Shown here piece by piece: positions 56,701-63,755 of a stretch of 64,000 nt of DNA. Source of the DNA: Bordetella parapertussis (GTDB lineage Bacteria > Bacteroidota > Bacteroidia > Chitinophagales > Chitinophagaceae). The stretch lies in NCBI GenBank assembly GCA_943331005.2, contig CALQJX020000007.1, positions 88,899-152,898 of the forward strand. The letters are read 5' to 3'. The notes beneath the pieces were generated by a model that had not been told where the DNA came from, ran no database searches, and saw nothing but the letters and a program-made list of their open reading frames with translations. The position numbers were made by a program, and so were the translations under genes. Every line of letters begins with the position of its first letter. The stretch's first letter is position 1.

Positions 56701-57603
56701 GTGTGCATCCAGCGCCGCATCCGATGAAAATGTAGATGATGCACTGGTTATATTGTATGCTACAGATCCGTCTCCGCTTGCACATGTATAAGTATTTATA
56801 CCACTTCCTCTTGTAGAATCCAGCAAACTATAAGTTCCGCCCGAAAGTGTTGTTTTGAAATTCACAGTGCCACTATACAAAGAGGCACCGCTTCCATTAG
56901 TGTGGTGGAGCAATGAATTCCTGTGCAGTATCTTACCATTCACAGCATCTACATAGATCATTTCCCTACTCAGTGGTTTTATTGCATACACATTGAACTT
57001 ATAAGCAAGATGCAGTTTTCTGTCTTGTTGCTCCAGGGTATTGTCTTCTATCCATACCAGTTCACCACTGGGATAGTGGGTAGCTGTCTGGTCCTTCTTT
57101 TGTTGTTTTATCTGTTGCTCAAAACCTGCTATTTCCCACGCATATTTTTCGGCATTTACAGATGCTATCGCAATATTCCTTGCACTTCCTTCCGTTAGCT
57201 GTGCTCTGGATTGAATAGGGTAGTTTACATTGTAGTAGTTGCCGTTCATGAATACAGCTTTTTCACCTCTGTTGTATAGTACGGTGTATCCTGCCTGCTC
57301 TATTTTTATATTGTTATAGTATTCATCATATCGCTCCACACTGGTGCCATGCTTTGTTGTTGTAGTATTATTCAACACCACTTTTGTGCTTTGTTCATCT
57401 ATATCGAATAGATTAACAAAAGCACTTTTTGCAGTACTCTTTTCAAAAGCGCCATTAGCATCAAATGAAATTGATGAAGGGGTGTTGTCTATACTGTTTC
57501 TTTCTATCGTTTTGATCCCATTGATACCGTTCTGCCCGAAAACATTCAGACATACAAGACTAAGAACGATTGAAAAAAAGTATTTTCTTTTTGTTAAAAT
57601 CAT
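50773..57603 (-). CDS. Secreted M4 metallopeptidase with 22 Ig-like repeats and T9SS type A sorting domain
   Basis: A 2276-residue protein. Signal peptide (YFFSIVLSLVCLNVFGQ), FTP/PepSY-type propeptide (about 45-230), then a thermolysin-like catalytic domain. The zinc site is H371-E372-I-G-H375 with E395 (AMNEGFSDIWG), the exact 19-residue spacing of family M4. From about residue 565 to 2185 there are 22 repeats of about 73 residues (GGTWSSSNTxxATV, GIVTGVxAGTxxITY), each with a Cys near the start and one near the end except the last. The C-terminus (FSVYPNPTSGMLNIATNKGG ... LSSGVYMCRF) is a type A T9SS sorting domain. It is probably exported and attached to the surface or released, digesting proteins. 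Confidence 0.94.
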   Translation of the reverse strand: MILTKRKYFFSIVLSLVCLNVFGQNGINGIKTIERNSIDNTPSSISFDANGAFEKSTAKSAFVNLFDIDEQSTKVVLNNTTTTKHGTSVERYDEYYNNIKIEQAGYTVLYNRGEKAVFMNGNYYNVNYPIQSRAQLTEGSARNIAIASVNAEKYAWEIAGFEQQIKQQKKDQTATHYPSGELVWIEDNTLEQQDRKLHLAYKFNVYAIKPLSREMIYVDAVNGKILHRNSLLHHTNGSGASLYSGTVNFKTTLSGGTYSLLDSTRGSGINTYTCASGDGSVAYNITSASSTFSSDAALDAHWGAEKVYDYWLNEQGRNSYNNAGGVLESYVHYLTGYNNAFWSGAEMVYGDGTGTAAGGFSPLTALDVCAHEIGHGVCQYTAALAYNRESGAMNEGFSDIWGAVIEDYANPHETDAVAKNMWKIGEEIATNPLRRMDAPNVRFQPDTYGGTYWVSVVGCTPTSGNDYCGVHTNSGVLNFWFYLMSQGGSGTNDISNAYSVSAIGTAKAADIAYQTELMLTATSTYANCRTASITAATTLYGSCSPEVEAVTKAWYAVGVGANYTGGSIAAITGTGTVCISATTILANATSGGTWSSSNTGVATVGTGSGIVSGVAAGTATISYVVSGGCIATTIATVNSLTTVNSITGTLSMCQGANTTLSSTTTGGVWSSSNSSIASVGTGTGIVSGVAAGTARITYSKTGVCNTATTTANVTVNTNPAGTGGTATVCTGATTTLTNTVTGGTWSSSATAIATVNTGGVVTGVAAGTSNITYTTTGGCFVTKTVTVTATPTVNAITGTTTLCQGATTVLSTTSTGGTWSSSNTTVATIGSTGNVNALTPGNTTISYTISNGCGTFAASTVLTINISPAAIGGTASICTGGSTTLTNSVSGGSWSSSNAGVATIGSTGDVFGMSAGTATITYAMPAACEVYKVVSVGITPTVNVISGTTTVCVSAATTLSNATSGGIWSSSNTSVATIGSSSGIATGIASGITTISYTITNSCTSVTTTINITVGETPAAITGIATLCAGNTTNLYNTVGGGTWTSSNAAIVTVDTSGIVSGISIGVATITYTLTSGCRSTKQVTVAATTASTGPSNVCIGFTITLANTVAGGYWSSTDTTLATVGPATGIVTGISVGTVNISYILPTGCYTIKSVTVQNTGTGITGTATVCAGSTTTLTSSLTSGSWSSSNSAIATVGSTGIVTGVISGTAVITYNVSGCFNVKTVTVNASPENIGGTLSVCPGSTTTLSNTVTGGTWSSSNTAKATIGSTTGIVTAVSLGTATISYTLSTGCYRTAQVTVGLPGSIGGPSNVCVGATITLTDSVTGGTWSCSNTALATIGSTSGVMTGISGGMTTITYTVSAGCYQTKSVYVQSLPLPIAGTASVCEAANTTLTCSSTGGSWTSGNTSVAIINLSTGVVLGVTAGTAKITYTQVGCFNTRDVTVNAIPAAITGTAVTCIGSTTTLANATSGGTWSSSNTAKATVGSATGTVTGVSAGTVTISYTTAGGCFATKLVTVGSMPAVITGTLTLCNGSITTLSTTTIGGTWSSSDASVATTGSAATSTSATITGTGTGNTTISYTVSGCSRTTVVTVNAGPGSITGNTAICMGSNSTLATTSTGGTWSSSATGVASVGTSGIVNGITAGTATISYRTSTTCYTTTVVTVSSTPAAITGTTIACIGYTATLSHAVTGGTWSSSNSAIASIDGTTGVVTGVATGAATVTYTLSAGCFKTIGVNVYALPSAITGTATVCAGSATTLADATAGGTWSSSDPSVATIPTSAGTVTGVTAGNTTITYRVTSTGCYTTKEVTVNTQPATITGSSTVCSGSFDTLSNATSGGTWTSSSATIAPIGATTGIVTGSTAGAATVSYTLANGCRRTMAITVYALPSALTGVLTVCAGNTTTLTSATAGQTWSSTNTAVATAGSVTTTTGQITGINTGVTTISYTNANGCARTANVTVNASLPANTGDNIVCVGQTITMANATTGGTWVSSTPAKATIGISTGLITGIAAGTTNITYSVGSGCLSITQVTVNAAMTTITGTLSVCVDQTTTLSHALAGGMWSSSNTAKATAESATGIVTGVSAGTAVITYMLGAGCYKTATLTVKAIPTAISGASAVTVGSTTTLTDATTGGTWSSSSTANAMVGSTSGIVTGVTAGSATITYRVTSTGCFATKYMDVMDSAASRQYIPETAVTPFSVYPNPTSGMLNIATNKGGVFAVYSIDGKEVASFIVNSGMNSIQLPSNLSSGVYMCRFSGIDNSTEVVRLIYEVR
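51060..55910 (-). repeat. 22 tandem Ig-like repeat units in the metallopeptidase gene
   Basis: About 220-bp units repeat through 4.8 kb; the plus strand shows recurring TGCTGCTCCATGTGCC-like blocks. Units are diverged, so this is an old domain array and not a recent amplification. Six similar units occur in the adhesin gene at about 29.1-30.4 kb. Long open frames on the opposite strand here are by-products of the repeat composition. Confidence 0.85.
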
Positions 57604-57656
57604 AGTGATTATTTTATATGTATATTTTTATTTTGCAACTATTTACCGAATATTCT

Positions 57657-57664
57657 CAAAAATA
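57657..57664 (-). promoter_or_regulatory. -7 element TATTTTTG of the metallopeptidase gene
   Basis: An exact TAnnTTTG on the minus strand, 53 nt before the ATG at 57603, in the 289-bp divergent gap shared with gldB. Confidence 0.5.
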
Positions 57665-57867
57665 TACTCATATTCCTGATTATTGTTTTTATTAACATCA
57701 AGGTTGGTTAATTACTTATTAATTAACATTATGCATTATATGTATTCTATATTCATTACTCTCTTTTATTTTCTCTCCTTCTTACTTCTCTGTTCGCTTT
57801 TTGTCAGGTTTAGCCACATTCATTTACTGTTTCATATTTCAATTGCTGTTTTCCGCAGCTACTTTAT

Positions 57868-57875
57868 TATTTTTG
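57868..57875 (+). promoter_or_regulatory. -7 element TATTTTTG of gldB
   Basis: An exact TAnnTTTG, 17 nt before the ATG at 57893, with ATTG 22 bp upstream as a weak -33 element. It supports 57893 as the start. Confidence 0.6.
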
Positions 57876-57892
57876 CGTTCCAATATATATTC

Positions 57893-58960
57893 ATGAAAAT
57901 TACGTCGCATTACTTTAAATACTACTTTCTTATATTATCCGCATCCCTGTTTTTTAGTTGCAGCGACAATACAGAAAAAGCTCCCGATACTTCCGCTATT
58001 AAAATTAATTATCGTTCATATCGTTTCGATAAGGATCTTTATGCACTCGATACCAATAACATCGGTTCAGGGCTTACTCAATTGAAAGCTAAATACCCTT
58101 CCTTCCTCAATTACTTCCTCGATACCCTCATGGCTTATGAGATCTACGGAAACTACTCCGATACGTTGATAGGGGTCAGGGAAGGACTCAAACCTTTTAT
58201 TACTTTCAAAGATTACAAAGACCTGCAGGATTCTATAGAAAAACATTACCCCGATACCAAGGGCGTTGATGAACATTTGTCTGAAGCTTTCAAACGCCTC
58301 AAGTTATATATGCCCGAAAGTCCTGTGCCTGCCATAATGTACCTCAATCTTGGTCTCAGCAAATGGCCTTCTTTCCCGGTCGATAGCAACACGCACTGCA
58401 TAGCACTCGATATGTTCCTGGGCGACTACTTCCCGCACTATGCCTCTGTTGGGGCACCGCAATATCTTTATATGCACCGCCGCGAGGCTTACATTCCCGT
58501 CTCTGTTTTCAGTGCCATCTATAGAGGCGATCATCCCTGGGACCCTCAGGAGAAATCTCTGCTCGAACTGATGATCGATAAAGGAATTGAACAATACTAC
58601 CTCCACAAACTGCTGGTTGGCACTCCCGATTCAGTTCTGTTTGGTTTCAGCAAAACCAATATCGACTGGTGCAATGCCAATGAGGCAATGGTGTATAACT
58701 TCTTCGTGCAGAACAAATTACTCTACAGCAAGGTGGCTATGGATATCATGTCCTACGTTACCGATGGCCCTTTCGCTCGTGGTCTCGAACCTGTCAGCAA
58801 TCCTGTAAAACTCACTCCTGGCAACATTGGTACATGGATGGGCTACAAGATCGTTGCATCTTACATGGCGCAGAACCCAAATGTTACACTGAAAGATCTC
58901 ATCTCTCAAAAACAGGATGCTGTTCAAATACTCGAAATGGCCCGTTATAAACCAAGGTAA
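57893..58960 (+). CDS. gldB: Gliding motility lipoprotein GldB
   Basis: A 355-residue lipoprotein. The signal peptide is MKITSHYFKYYFLILSASLF with lipobox FFSC. The body matches the GldB family: INYRSYRFDKDLYAL, LKAKYPSFLNYFLD, ALDMFLGDYFPHY, EAYIPVSVFSAIYRGDHPW and the C-terminal PGNIGTWMGYKIVASYMAQNPNVTLKDLI. GldB is needed for gliding and T9SS-linked surface movement in Flavobacterium, though its biochemistry is unclear. An upstream in-frame extension to 57683 is rejected because it crosses the promoter and hides the signal peptide. A DUF3078 gene follows after 36 bp. Confidence 0.85.
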   Translation: MKITSHYFKYYFLILSASLFFSCSDNTEKAPDTSAIKINYRSYRFDKDLYALDTNNIGSGLTQLKAKYPSFLNYFLDTLMAYEIYGNYSDTLIGVREGLKPFITFKDYKDLQDSIEKHYPDTKGVDEHLSEAFKRLKLYMPESPVPAIMYLNLGLSKWPSFPVDSNTHCIALDMFLGDYFPHYASVGAPQYLYMHRREAYIPVSVFSAIYRGDHPWDPQEKSLLELMIDKGIEQYYLHKLLVGTPDSVLFGFSKTNIDWCNANEAMVYNFFVQNKLLYSKVAMDIMSYVTDGPFARGLEPVSNPVKLTPGNIGTWMGYKIVASYMAQNPNVTLKDLISQKQDAVQILEMARYKPR

Positions 58961-58996
58961 TTACCCCTTTTATATTGCTAACTCAAAAATCATTTC

Positions 58997-60019
58997 ATGA
59001 AAAAACTGTTCCTCTCAGTTAGCCTCCTGGCTGCCACTTTTACTTCCTTTGCTCAGATCGACAAGGTTGATGACATTAAAAAACAACTACAGACCACCAA
59101 CATCGATACTGTTGCCTGGATCAAAACCGGGGTGCTTAGCATTGGTACAAACGGTGGCTTTCTCCACAACTGGGCTGCCGGTGGCGAACTCGGTTCATTA
59201 CTTATAAATGGTATCTTCAGTGGTAAGCTCGATCGGCTCTATCACCACAATATCTGGACTACCAACCTTGATATGACCTATGGTCTCACTTACAACTATT
59301 CTTCCGGTTTCATTCCCCGCAAAACAGATGATCGTATAGACTTCACCAGCAAGTACGGTTTCCTGCTCGATACAAATTCAAACTTCTTCGTTACTGGTCT
59401 GGTCAACTTCAAATCCCAGTTCACAAAAGGCTACGATTATTCTATGCCAAACTGGGATAGTGTTTCTACATCTCGTTTCATGTCTCCGGCTTTCATTACT
59501 ACCGCTGCCGGTTTTGAATACAGAAGAGGTAGCGATGTCACCATCTTTCTTTCTCCGGCTGCTGCACGTATGATCGTTGCCGATCCTTTCTATACACTCA
59601 TGACACCGCAGGGCGCTTTTGGTATTCCTTATGGCAAGAAGTCAGTATTCCAGATGGGTGCTTATTTCTCCGGTCGTTACATCATTAACATCAGGCCAAA
59701 CATGATCTTCAAAACACGCCTCGATCTCTATTCAAACTATCTTGCAAAAGATACTAAGGATAGTTCTGGTGTAGTTATCAAAAAAGACAATCCCGGCAAC
59801 ATCAATATCCTGTTCGATAACCTCTTCTCCTGGAAGATATCTAAGTTCTTCAACGTTACGGTTGGCTCCACACTTATGTACGATAATAACTTCCCTTATA
59901 GCAAGACGTATGTCGACAAAGCTACTGGTGCAGTTGTTGCCAAAAATGAGCCTGGTGCAGATATCGGTTGGGTCCAGCTCAAACAGGTACTTACTTTTGG
60001 TGTGGGCTACAAATTCTAA
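58997..60019 (+). CDS. DUF3078 outer-membrane beta-barrel protein
   Basis: A 340-residue exported protein with signal peptide MKKLFLSVSLLAATFTSFAQ. The DUF3078 pattern is visible: GVLSIGTNGGFLHNWAAGGE, then NLDMTYGLTYNYSSGFIPRKTDDR, YGFLLDTNSNFFVTGLVNFKSQF and a C-terminal strand VLTFGVGYKF with terminal Phe. All-beta alternation points to an outer-membrane barrel. The function of this Bacteroidota-specific family is unknown. It is 36 bp after gldB and may be co-expressed. Confidence 0.88.
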   Translation: MKKLFLSVSLLAATFTSFAQIDKVDDIKKQLQTTNIDTVAWIKTGVLSIGTNGGFLHNWAAGGELGSLLINGIFSGKLDRLYHHNIWTTNLDMTYGLTYNYSSGFIPRKTDDRIDFTSKYGFLLDTNSNFFVTGLVNFKSQFTKGYDYSMPNWDSVSTSRFMSPAFITTAAGFEYRRGSDVTIFLSPAAARMIVADPFYTLMTPQGAFGIPYGKKSVFQMGAYFSGRYIINIRPNMIFKTRLDLYSNYLAKDTKDSSGVVIKKDNPGNINILFDNLFSWKISKFFNVTVGSTLMYDNNFPYSKTYVDKATGAVVAKNEPGADIGWVQLKQVLTFGVGYKF

Positions 60020-60067
60020 AAAAATATATGCTCCCGATCATCTAAGTGATTGTTCGGCATAAAAAGC

Positions 60068-60075
60068 TATTTTTG
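60068..60075 (+). promoter_or_regulatory. -7 element TATTTTTG of scpA
   Basis: An exact TAnnTTTG, 31 nt before the scpA ATG. Confidence 0.55.
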
Positions 60076-60106
60076 ATGCTCATTGTTCTCAATAAGTATA
60101 TTGTAA

Positions 60107-60937
60107 ATGTCCGCTAGTTATCAGATCAAGTTGCCCCAGTTCGAAGGGCCTTTCGACCTCCTCCTCTTCTTCATCGAGAGGGACGAGTTGGATATTTACA
60201 ATATACCTATTGCAGGTCTTACCAACGATTTTCTCAGCTACATCCACACGCTCGAAAATCTCAATATTGAACTGGCCAGCGAATTTATTCTGTTCGTTTC
60301 CACGCTCATGCGCATCAAGGCACGTATGTTGCTCCCTCGTCGCGAGGTCGATGTACATGGAAATGAAATAGATCCTCGTCAGGAACTGGTAGATAAGATC
60401 CTCGAATACAAGCGCTTCAAAGAGGCTTCAGAAATGATGGCACTCATGGAGGCCGACAGGCAGTTGCAGCAAAAGAGGGGAAACATCAAACAGGAAATGG
60501 AAAATATCAGCGATACCGCTTCCGAAGGTACCGAGATACAGACCGTTACCATGTACAAACTCCTGCAGGCATACGAGAAGGTGATCAAACGTTTCAACGA
60601 ACGCAATGCCAAGCCGCAGCACGTAGTTGTCAAATATAATTACAGCCTCGAGGGGCAGCGTACTTTCCTTGTAGCACACATGGAAGAAAAGAAACGGATT
60701 CCTTTCGAAATGCTCTTTGCTACCTGCGAAACAAGAATACATGCCATCTTCACCTTCCTTGCCATGCTCGAGCTCATTCAGCAGAAGTACCTCGGCATTC
60801 TCATAGGTACTGGCAGAAACAATTTCATTGTTGAATGGAATCCCGATCACGATGCACCTGTTGAAGATATAGAGGATACGTTAAAAAAGGAAGCTGCACT
60901 CAACGAAGGCATTGCTGGCGAAGATCTGGCACAATAA
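60107..60937 (+). CDS. scpA: Segregation and condensation protein A (kleisin)
   Basis: A 276-residue ScpA. The N-terminal family start is YQIKLPQFEGPFDLLLFFIERDELDIYNIPIAGLTNDFLSYI, followed by ELASEFILFVSTLMRIKARMLLPR, a charged linker and a C-terminal winged-helix region (FAMLEL-like AIFTFLAMLELIQQKYLGIL). It bridges SMC heads with ScpB in the condensin complex that compacts and segregates the chromosome. The acidic tail (HDAPVEDIEDTLKKEAALNEG) is an extension. No scpB or smc is adjacent. Confidence 0.95.
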   Translation: MSASYQIKLPQFEGPFDLLLFFIERDELDIYNIPIAGLTNDFLSYIHTLENLNIELASEFILFVSTLMRIKARMLLPRREVDVHGNEIDPRQELVDKILEYKRFKEASEMMALMEADRQLQQKRGNIKQEMENISDTASEGTEIQTVTMYKLLQAYEKVIKRFNERNAKPQHVVVKYNYSLEGQRTFLVAHMEEKKRIPFEMLFATCETRIHAIFTFLAMLELIQQKYLGILIGTGRNNFIVEWNPDHDAPVEDIEDTLKKEAALNEGIAGEDLAQ

Positions 60938-60953
60938 TTGATCTATACTTATT

Positions 60954-61020
60954 GCAACCACAGGTTGCACGAAATTCCCCAACGGCGCTGTCGGACAGTG
61001 AGACCCGAGGGGTTTTCTGT
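60954..61020. repeat. Cluster of short hairpins after scpA
   Basis: GCAACC-ACA-GGTTGC (60954-60968) is followed by a nested structure in which CCCC (60977-60980) faces GGGG (61009-61012) around CTGTCGGACAG (60988-60998). TTTTC follows. It could be a structured RNA, a first terminator of scpA, or a REP-like element different from the 24.4-kb type. Confidence 0.4.
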
Positions 61021-61050
61021 TTCAGGGATAACATTGCTTCACTATTACAT

Positions 61051-61085
61051 AGCAAAGGCCGGTAATTACCGGCCTTTGCTCTTTC
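61051..61085 (+). terminator. Bidirectional terminator between scpA and htrA
   Basis: A 30-bp perfect palindrome with arms AGCAAAGGCCGGTAA (61051-61080), between convergent genes. Its core arms AAAGGCCGGT / ACCGGCCTTT are the same as in the terminator at 20593. Confidence 0.75.
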
Positions 61086-61111
61086 CATTGTTATACACTC
61101 TTCTTGTTTAT

Positions 61112-62590
61112 CTATTCTCCGCTATCGCTGTTATTAAGTCCGTAGTAATACATGCCTTGAACTCCGGGGTAAAATCCTGCTATCTGCACATTCCCGCTGC
61201 CCGATAGTATCTGCTGTAAGTCTGCTACAGATCCTACGGGACTGTTATTCACTGCCGTTATCACAAAGCCTTTTTGCATCTGGGTCTGTTTCGCAAAAGA
61301 TCCGCTGCCCGGCTCTGTCACTACTATGCCTCTTTCTATCTGGTAATTACTTTTTTCGGTGGCATTTATCGGCCTGAAGGTAGCCCCCATCAGCCTGCCT
61401 GGCGAATTGCTTTTCAGCAGATCCGTAGTGCCGTTCATATTCGTCAGTACCACTGTCGCGTTCATCGCACGTCCGGCCCTGCTATATTGCACATTTATGT
61501 TGTCGCCGGGGCGGAAACGGGCTATCTGTCCCTGTATGTCTGCCTGGTTATTTACTGCTATCCCATTTATGTGCGTTATGAAATCTCCTTTCTTTATTCC
61601 GGCCTTTGCAGCTCCGCTGTTTGCACGAATACTCGTCACATATACACCCTCTGTTTTGTCCAGTCCCACCTTTGCCACATCCTCAGCACTCGCATTCCTG
61701 CTATCCATATATTCTATGCCCATGTAGGCTCGCTGCACAGCACCATACTTCATCAGGTCATTCACCACTTTGCGCACTATATTGGTTGGTATGGCATAGG
61801 AGTAGCCAGCATAAGATCCTGTCGGCGAGGCTATAGCAGAGTTAATGCCTACCAGCTGTCCTGTAGTATTCACTAGTGCGCCACCGCTGTTGCCGGGGTT
61901 CACTGCGGCATCTGTCTGTATAAAAGATTCTACTGCAGTAGCAGAGCGTTGTTTGTTCACACCCAATGATCTCCCCTTGGCACTTACTATACCTGCTGTT
62001 ACAGTGGCATCCAGATTCAGCGGGAAACCAACTGCCAGTACCCACTGGCCAAGCTTCACTTCATCAGAGTTGCCAAATTCCATAAAGGGCAACTCCTTGG
62101 TGCCTTCTACTTTCAGTACTGCAATGTCTGTCGATGGGTCTGTACCTACCACCTTCGCCCTGGCAGTGTATCTGTCATTAAAGGTTACCGTCACTTCGCT
62201 TGCATCAGCTATTACGTGATTGTTCGTTACAATATAACCTTCCGGCGAAATGATTACTCCCGATCCCGAACCCTGCTGAGAGGGTATGTAATATTGTCTT
62301 TGGCCGAACAGCTGACTGAATACATCACCCATGCTATTGTCGGTGATAAGTTTGGCCTGAGTTGCAGTTTTTATATGCACCACTGCTTTCACAGAAGATT
62401 CGGCTGCTGTCTCAAAACTGGCAGGCGGTGCTGCCGGTACGCCGCTGTAGCTGGCATAATTTACAGGCACCGCATTGTTGCGTTCAGGTATCAGGTAGCC
62501 ATCATTATTAAAGAAATAGGAAGCCGCAAATAGCGTTACAACAGATGTCGCTGCAGCTGTAGCAATTACCGGGAATAGTCTCGATCTCAT
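61112..62590 (-). CDS. HtrA/Deg-type periplasmic serine protease with two PDZ domains
   Basis: A 492-residue protease. An N-terminal membrane anchor or signal (LFPVIATAAATSVVTLFAASYFF) precedes a chymotrypsin-like domain with H125 (VTNNHVIADA), D155 (STDIAVLKV) and S235 (VNPGNSGGALV). PDZ1 is at about 300-390 (YMGIEYMDSRNASAEDVAKV, GAAKAGIKKGDFITHINGI) and PDZ2 at about 400-490 (GATFRPINATEKSNYQI). It degrades or refolds damaged envelope proteins. It is monocistronic, with a -7 element 33 nt upstream. Confidence 0.94.
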   Translation of the reverse strand: MRSRLFPVIATAAATSVVTLFAASYFFNNDGYLIPERNNAVPVNYASYSGVPAAPPASFETAAESSVKAVVHIKTATQAKLITDNSMGDVFSQLFGQRQYYIPSQQGSGSGVIISPEGYIVTNNHVIADASEVTVTFNDRYTARAKVVGTDPSTDIAVLKVEGTKELPFMEFGNSDEVKLGQWVLAVGFPLNLDATVTAGIVSAKGRSLGVNKQRSATAVESFIQTDAAVNPGNSGGALVNTTGQLVGINSAIASPTGSYAGYSYAIPTNIVRKVVNDLMKYGAVQRAYMGIEYMDSRNASAEDVAKVGLDKTEGVYVTSIRANSGAAKAGIKKGDFITHINGIAVNNQADIQGQIARFRPGDNINVQYSRAGRAMNATVVLTNMNGTTDLLKSNSPGRLMGATFRPINATEKSNYQIERGIVVTEPGSGSFAKQTQMQKGFVITAVNNSPVGSVADLQQILSGSGNVQIAGFYPGVQGMYYYGLNNSDSGE

Positions 62591-62623
62591 AGCTATTGAA
62601 TTGGTTTTTATTCTTTCTTACAT

Positions 62624-62631
62624 CAAAAATA
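62624..62631 (-). promoter_or_regulatory. -7 element TATTTTTG of the HtrA gene
   Basis: An exact TAnnTTTG on the minus strand, 33 nt before the start codon. It lies in the 314-bp gene-free stretch 62591-62904, which otherwise shows only A/T-rich sequence and the next promoter. Confidence 0.6.
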
Positions 62632-62875
62632 TTACCTCTTTATATTACAAAATTGTTAAAAACTGGCTTTCGCTTTTCACATACCCATTAGATCCGTTTT
62701 CTTAACATTTCTGCAGTAGCTATACCAATCTGTACTCAGACATTTTTACAGTCGCTGTCACATGCTCTTGTCATTTTTTCATTTTGTTTCATCTGTTTTT
62801 GCTTTTGGCTGATTGTATTAATGTTACTTTTATCATAAAGATCATTTCATTGGTAATTCTCACAATTACTACCAC

Positions 62876-62883
62876 TATTTTTG
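62876..62883 (+). promoter_or_regulatory. -7 element TATTTTTG of the PhzF-family gene
   Basis: An exact TAnnTTTG, 21 nt before the ATG at 62905. It supports that start over an in-frame TTG at 62881. Confidence 0.6.
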
Positions 62884-62904
62884 TTTCATAAACCTGTCAT
62901 TACT

Positions 62905-63693
62905 ATGAAGATCCAGATATTCCAGGTCGACGCTTTTACCAACAAACTCTTTGGTGGAAATCCGGCCGCTGTTTGTGTATTACATACTTGGTTGTCCGAG
63001 CCGGTTATGCAAGCCATAGCAGAAGAAAATAATCTTGCCGAAACAGCGTTCATCTTACAGGAAAATGGTCGTTATCATATCAGATGGTTTACGCCGGTAA
63101 TAGAGGTCGATCTCTGCGGCCATGCCACCCTTGCAGCAGCACATGTCATCTTCACATACCTGCATCATACTTCAGATACCATCGAGTTCTCTTCACTCCG
63201 AAGCGGATTGCTCACTGTCTCTCGTATAGATGGCTTGCTCACGCTCAACTTCCCTGTTGATGTTTTCAGTAAAGTAGAAACACCATTGGTGTTGGCAGAG
63301 GCATTAGGTATAGAACCTATGGAAACCTATCGTGGCAAAACCGATTATATGGTTGTATTGCCATCAGAGAAAGATGTACAGGATCTTACCCCCGATTTGC
63401 AATTACTTTCCGTGCTCGAAGTGCGCGGTGTTGTAGTCACAGCCGTAGGCGATAAGGTCGATTTTGTGTCTCGTTTCTTTGGTCCTCGTTCAGGTATCAA
63501 CGAAGATCCGGTTACTGGATCATCACATACTACATTGGTACCTTATTGGTCAAAAGAGTTAGACAAGCAAAAACTCTCAGCCCGTCAGCTCTCAGCCCGT
63601 GGCGGACAGCTTTGGTGCACCATGTTAGGCGAAAGAGTAGCCATCAGCGGTCACGCCGTTACCTACCTCAAAGGCGAAATAGAAGTAGGGTAG
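62905..63693 (+). CDS. PhzF family isomerase-like protein
   Basis: A 262-residue protein of the PhzC/PhzF fold. The start is MKIQIFQVDAFTNKLFGGNPAAVC, with the catalytic glutamate E46 in ENNLAETAFIL. The first-half motif RWFTPVIEVDLCGHATLAAAHV and the second-half motif FGPRSGINEDPVTGSSHTTLVPYW are intact. Family members isomerise small metabolites by proton transfer; no phenazine genes are nearby, so that pathway is not implied. LSARQ-LSARG near the C-terminus is a small internal duplication. Multi-hairpin repeats begin 60 bp after the stop. Confidence 0.9.
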   Translation: MKIQIFQVDAFTNKLFGGNPAAVCVLHTWLSEPVMQAIAEENNLAETAFILQENGRYHIRWFTPVIEVDLCGHATLAAAHVIFTYLHHTSDTIEFSSLRSGLLTVSRIDGLLTLNFPVDVFSKVETPLVLAEALGIEPMETYRGKTDYMVVLPSEKDVQDLTPDLQLLSVLEVRGVVVTAVGDKVDFVSRFFGPRSGINEDPVTGSSHTTLVPYWSKELDKQKLSARQLSARGGQLWCTMLGERVAISGHAVTYLKGEIEVG

Positions 63694-63712
63694 TCGTCTC
63701 TCCCTCCCAAAA

Positions 63713-63755
63713 CTCACACCCACACCCACACTCACACTCACACCCAAACTCACCC
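63713..63755. repeat. CACACC/CACTCA microsatellite
   Basis: A pyrimidine-biased run of CTCACACC, CACACC and CACTCA-type units directly after the PhzF gene and abutting the first copy of the 91-bp repeat. Confidence 0.7.

Noticed and set aside
57683..57892. 70-residue N-terminal extension of GldB
   Set aside because: It crosses the -7 element and would bury the lipoprotein signal; composition is A/T-rich intergenic.
62905..63693. Phenazine biosynthesis
   Set aside because: Only a PhzF-like fold is present; no other phenazine genes are nearby and the family has many unrelated members.
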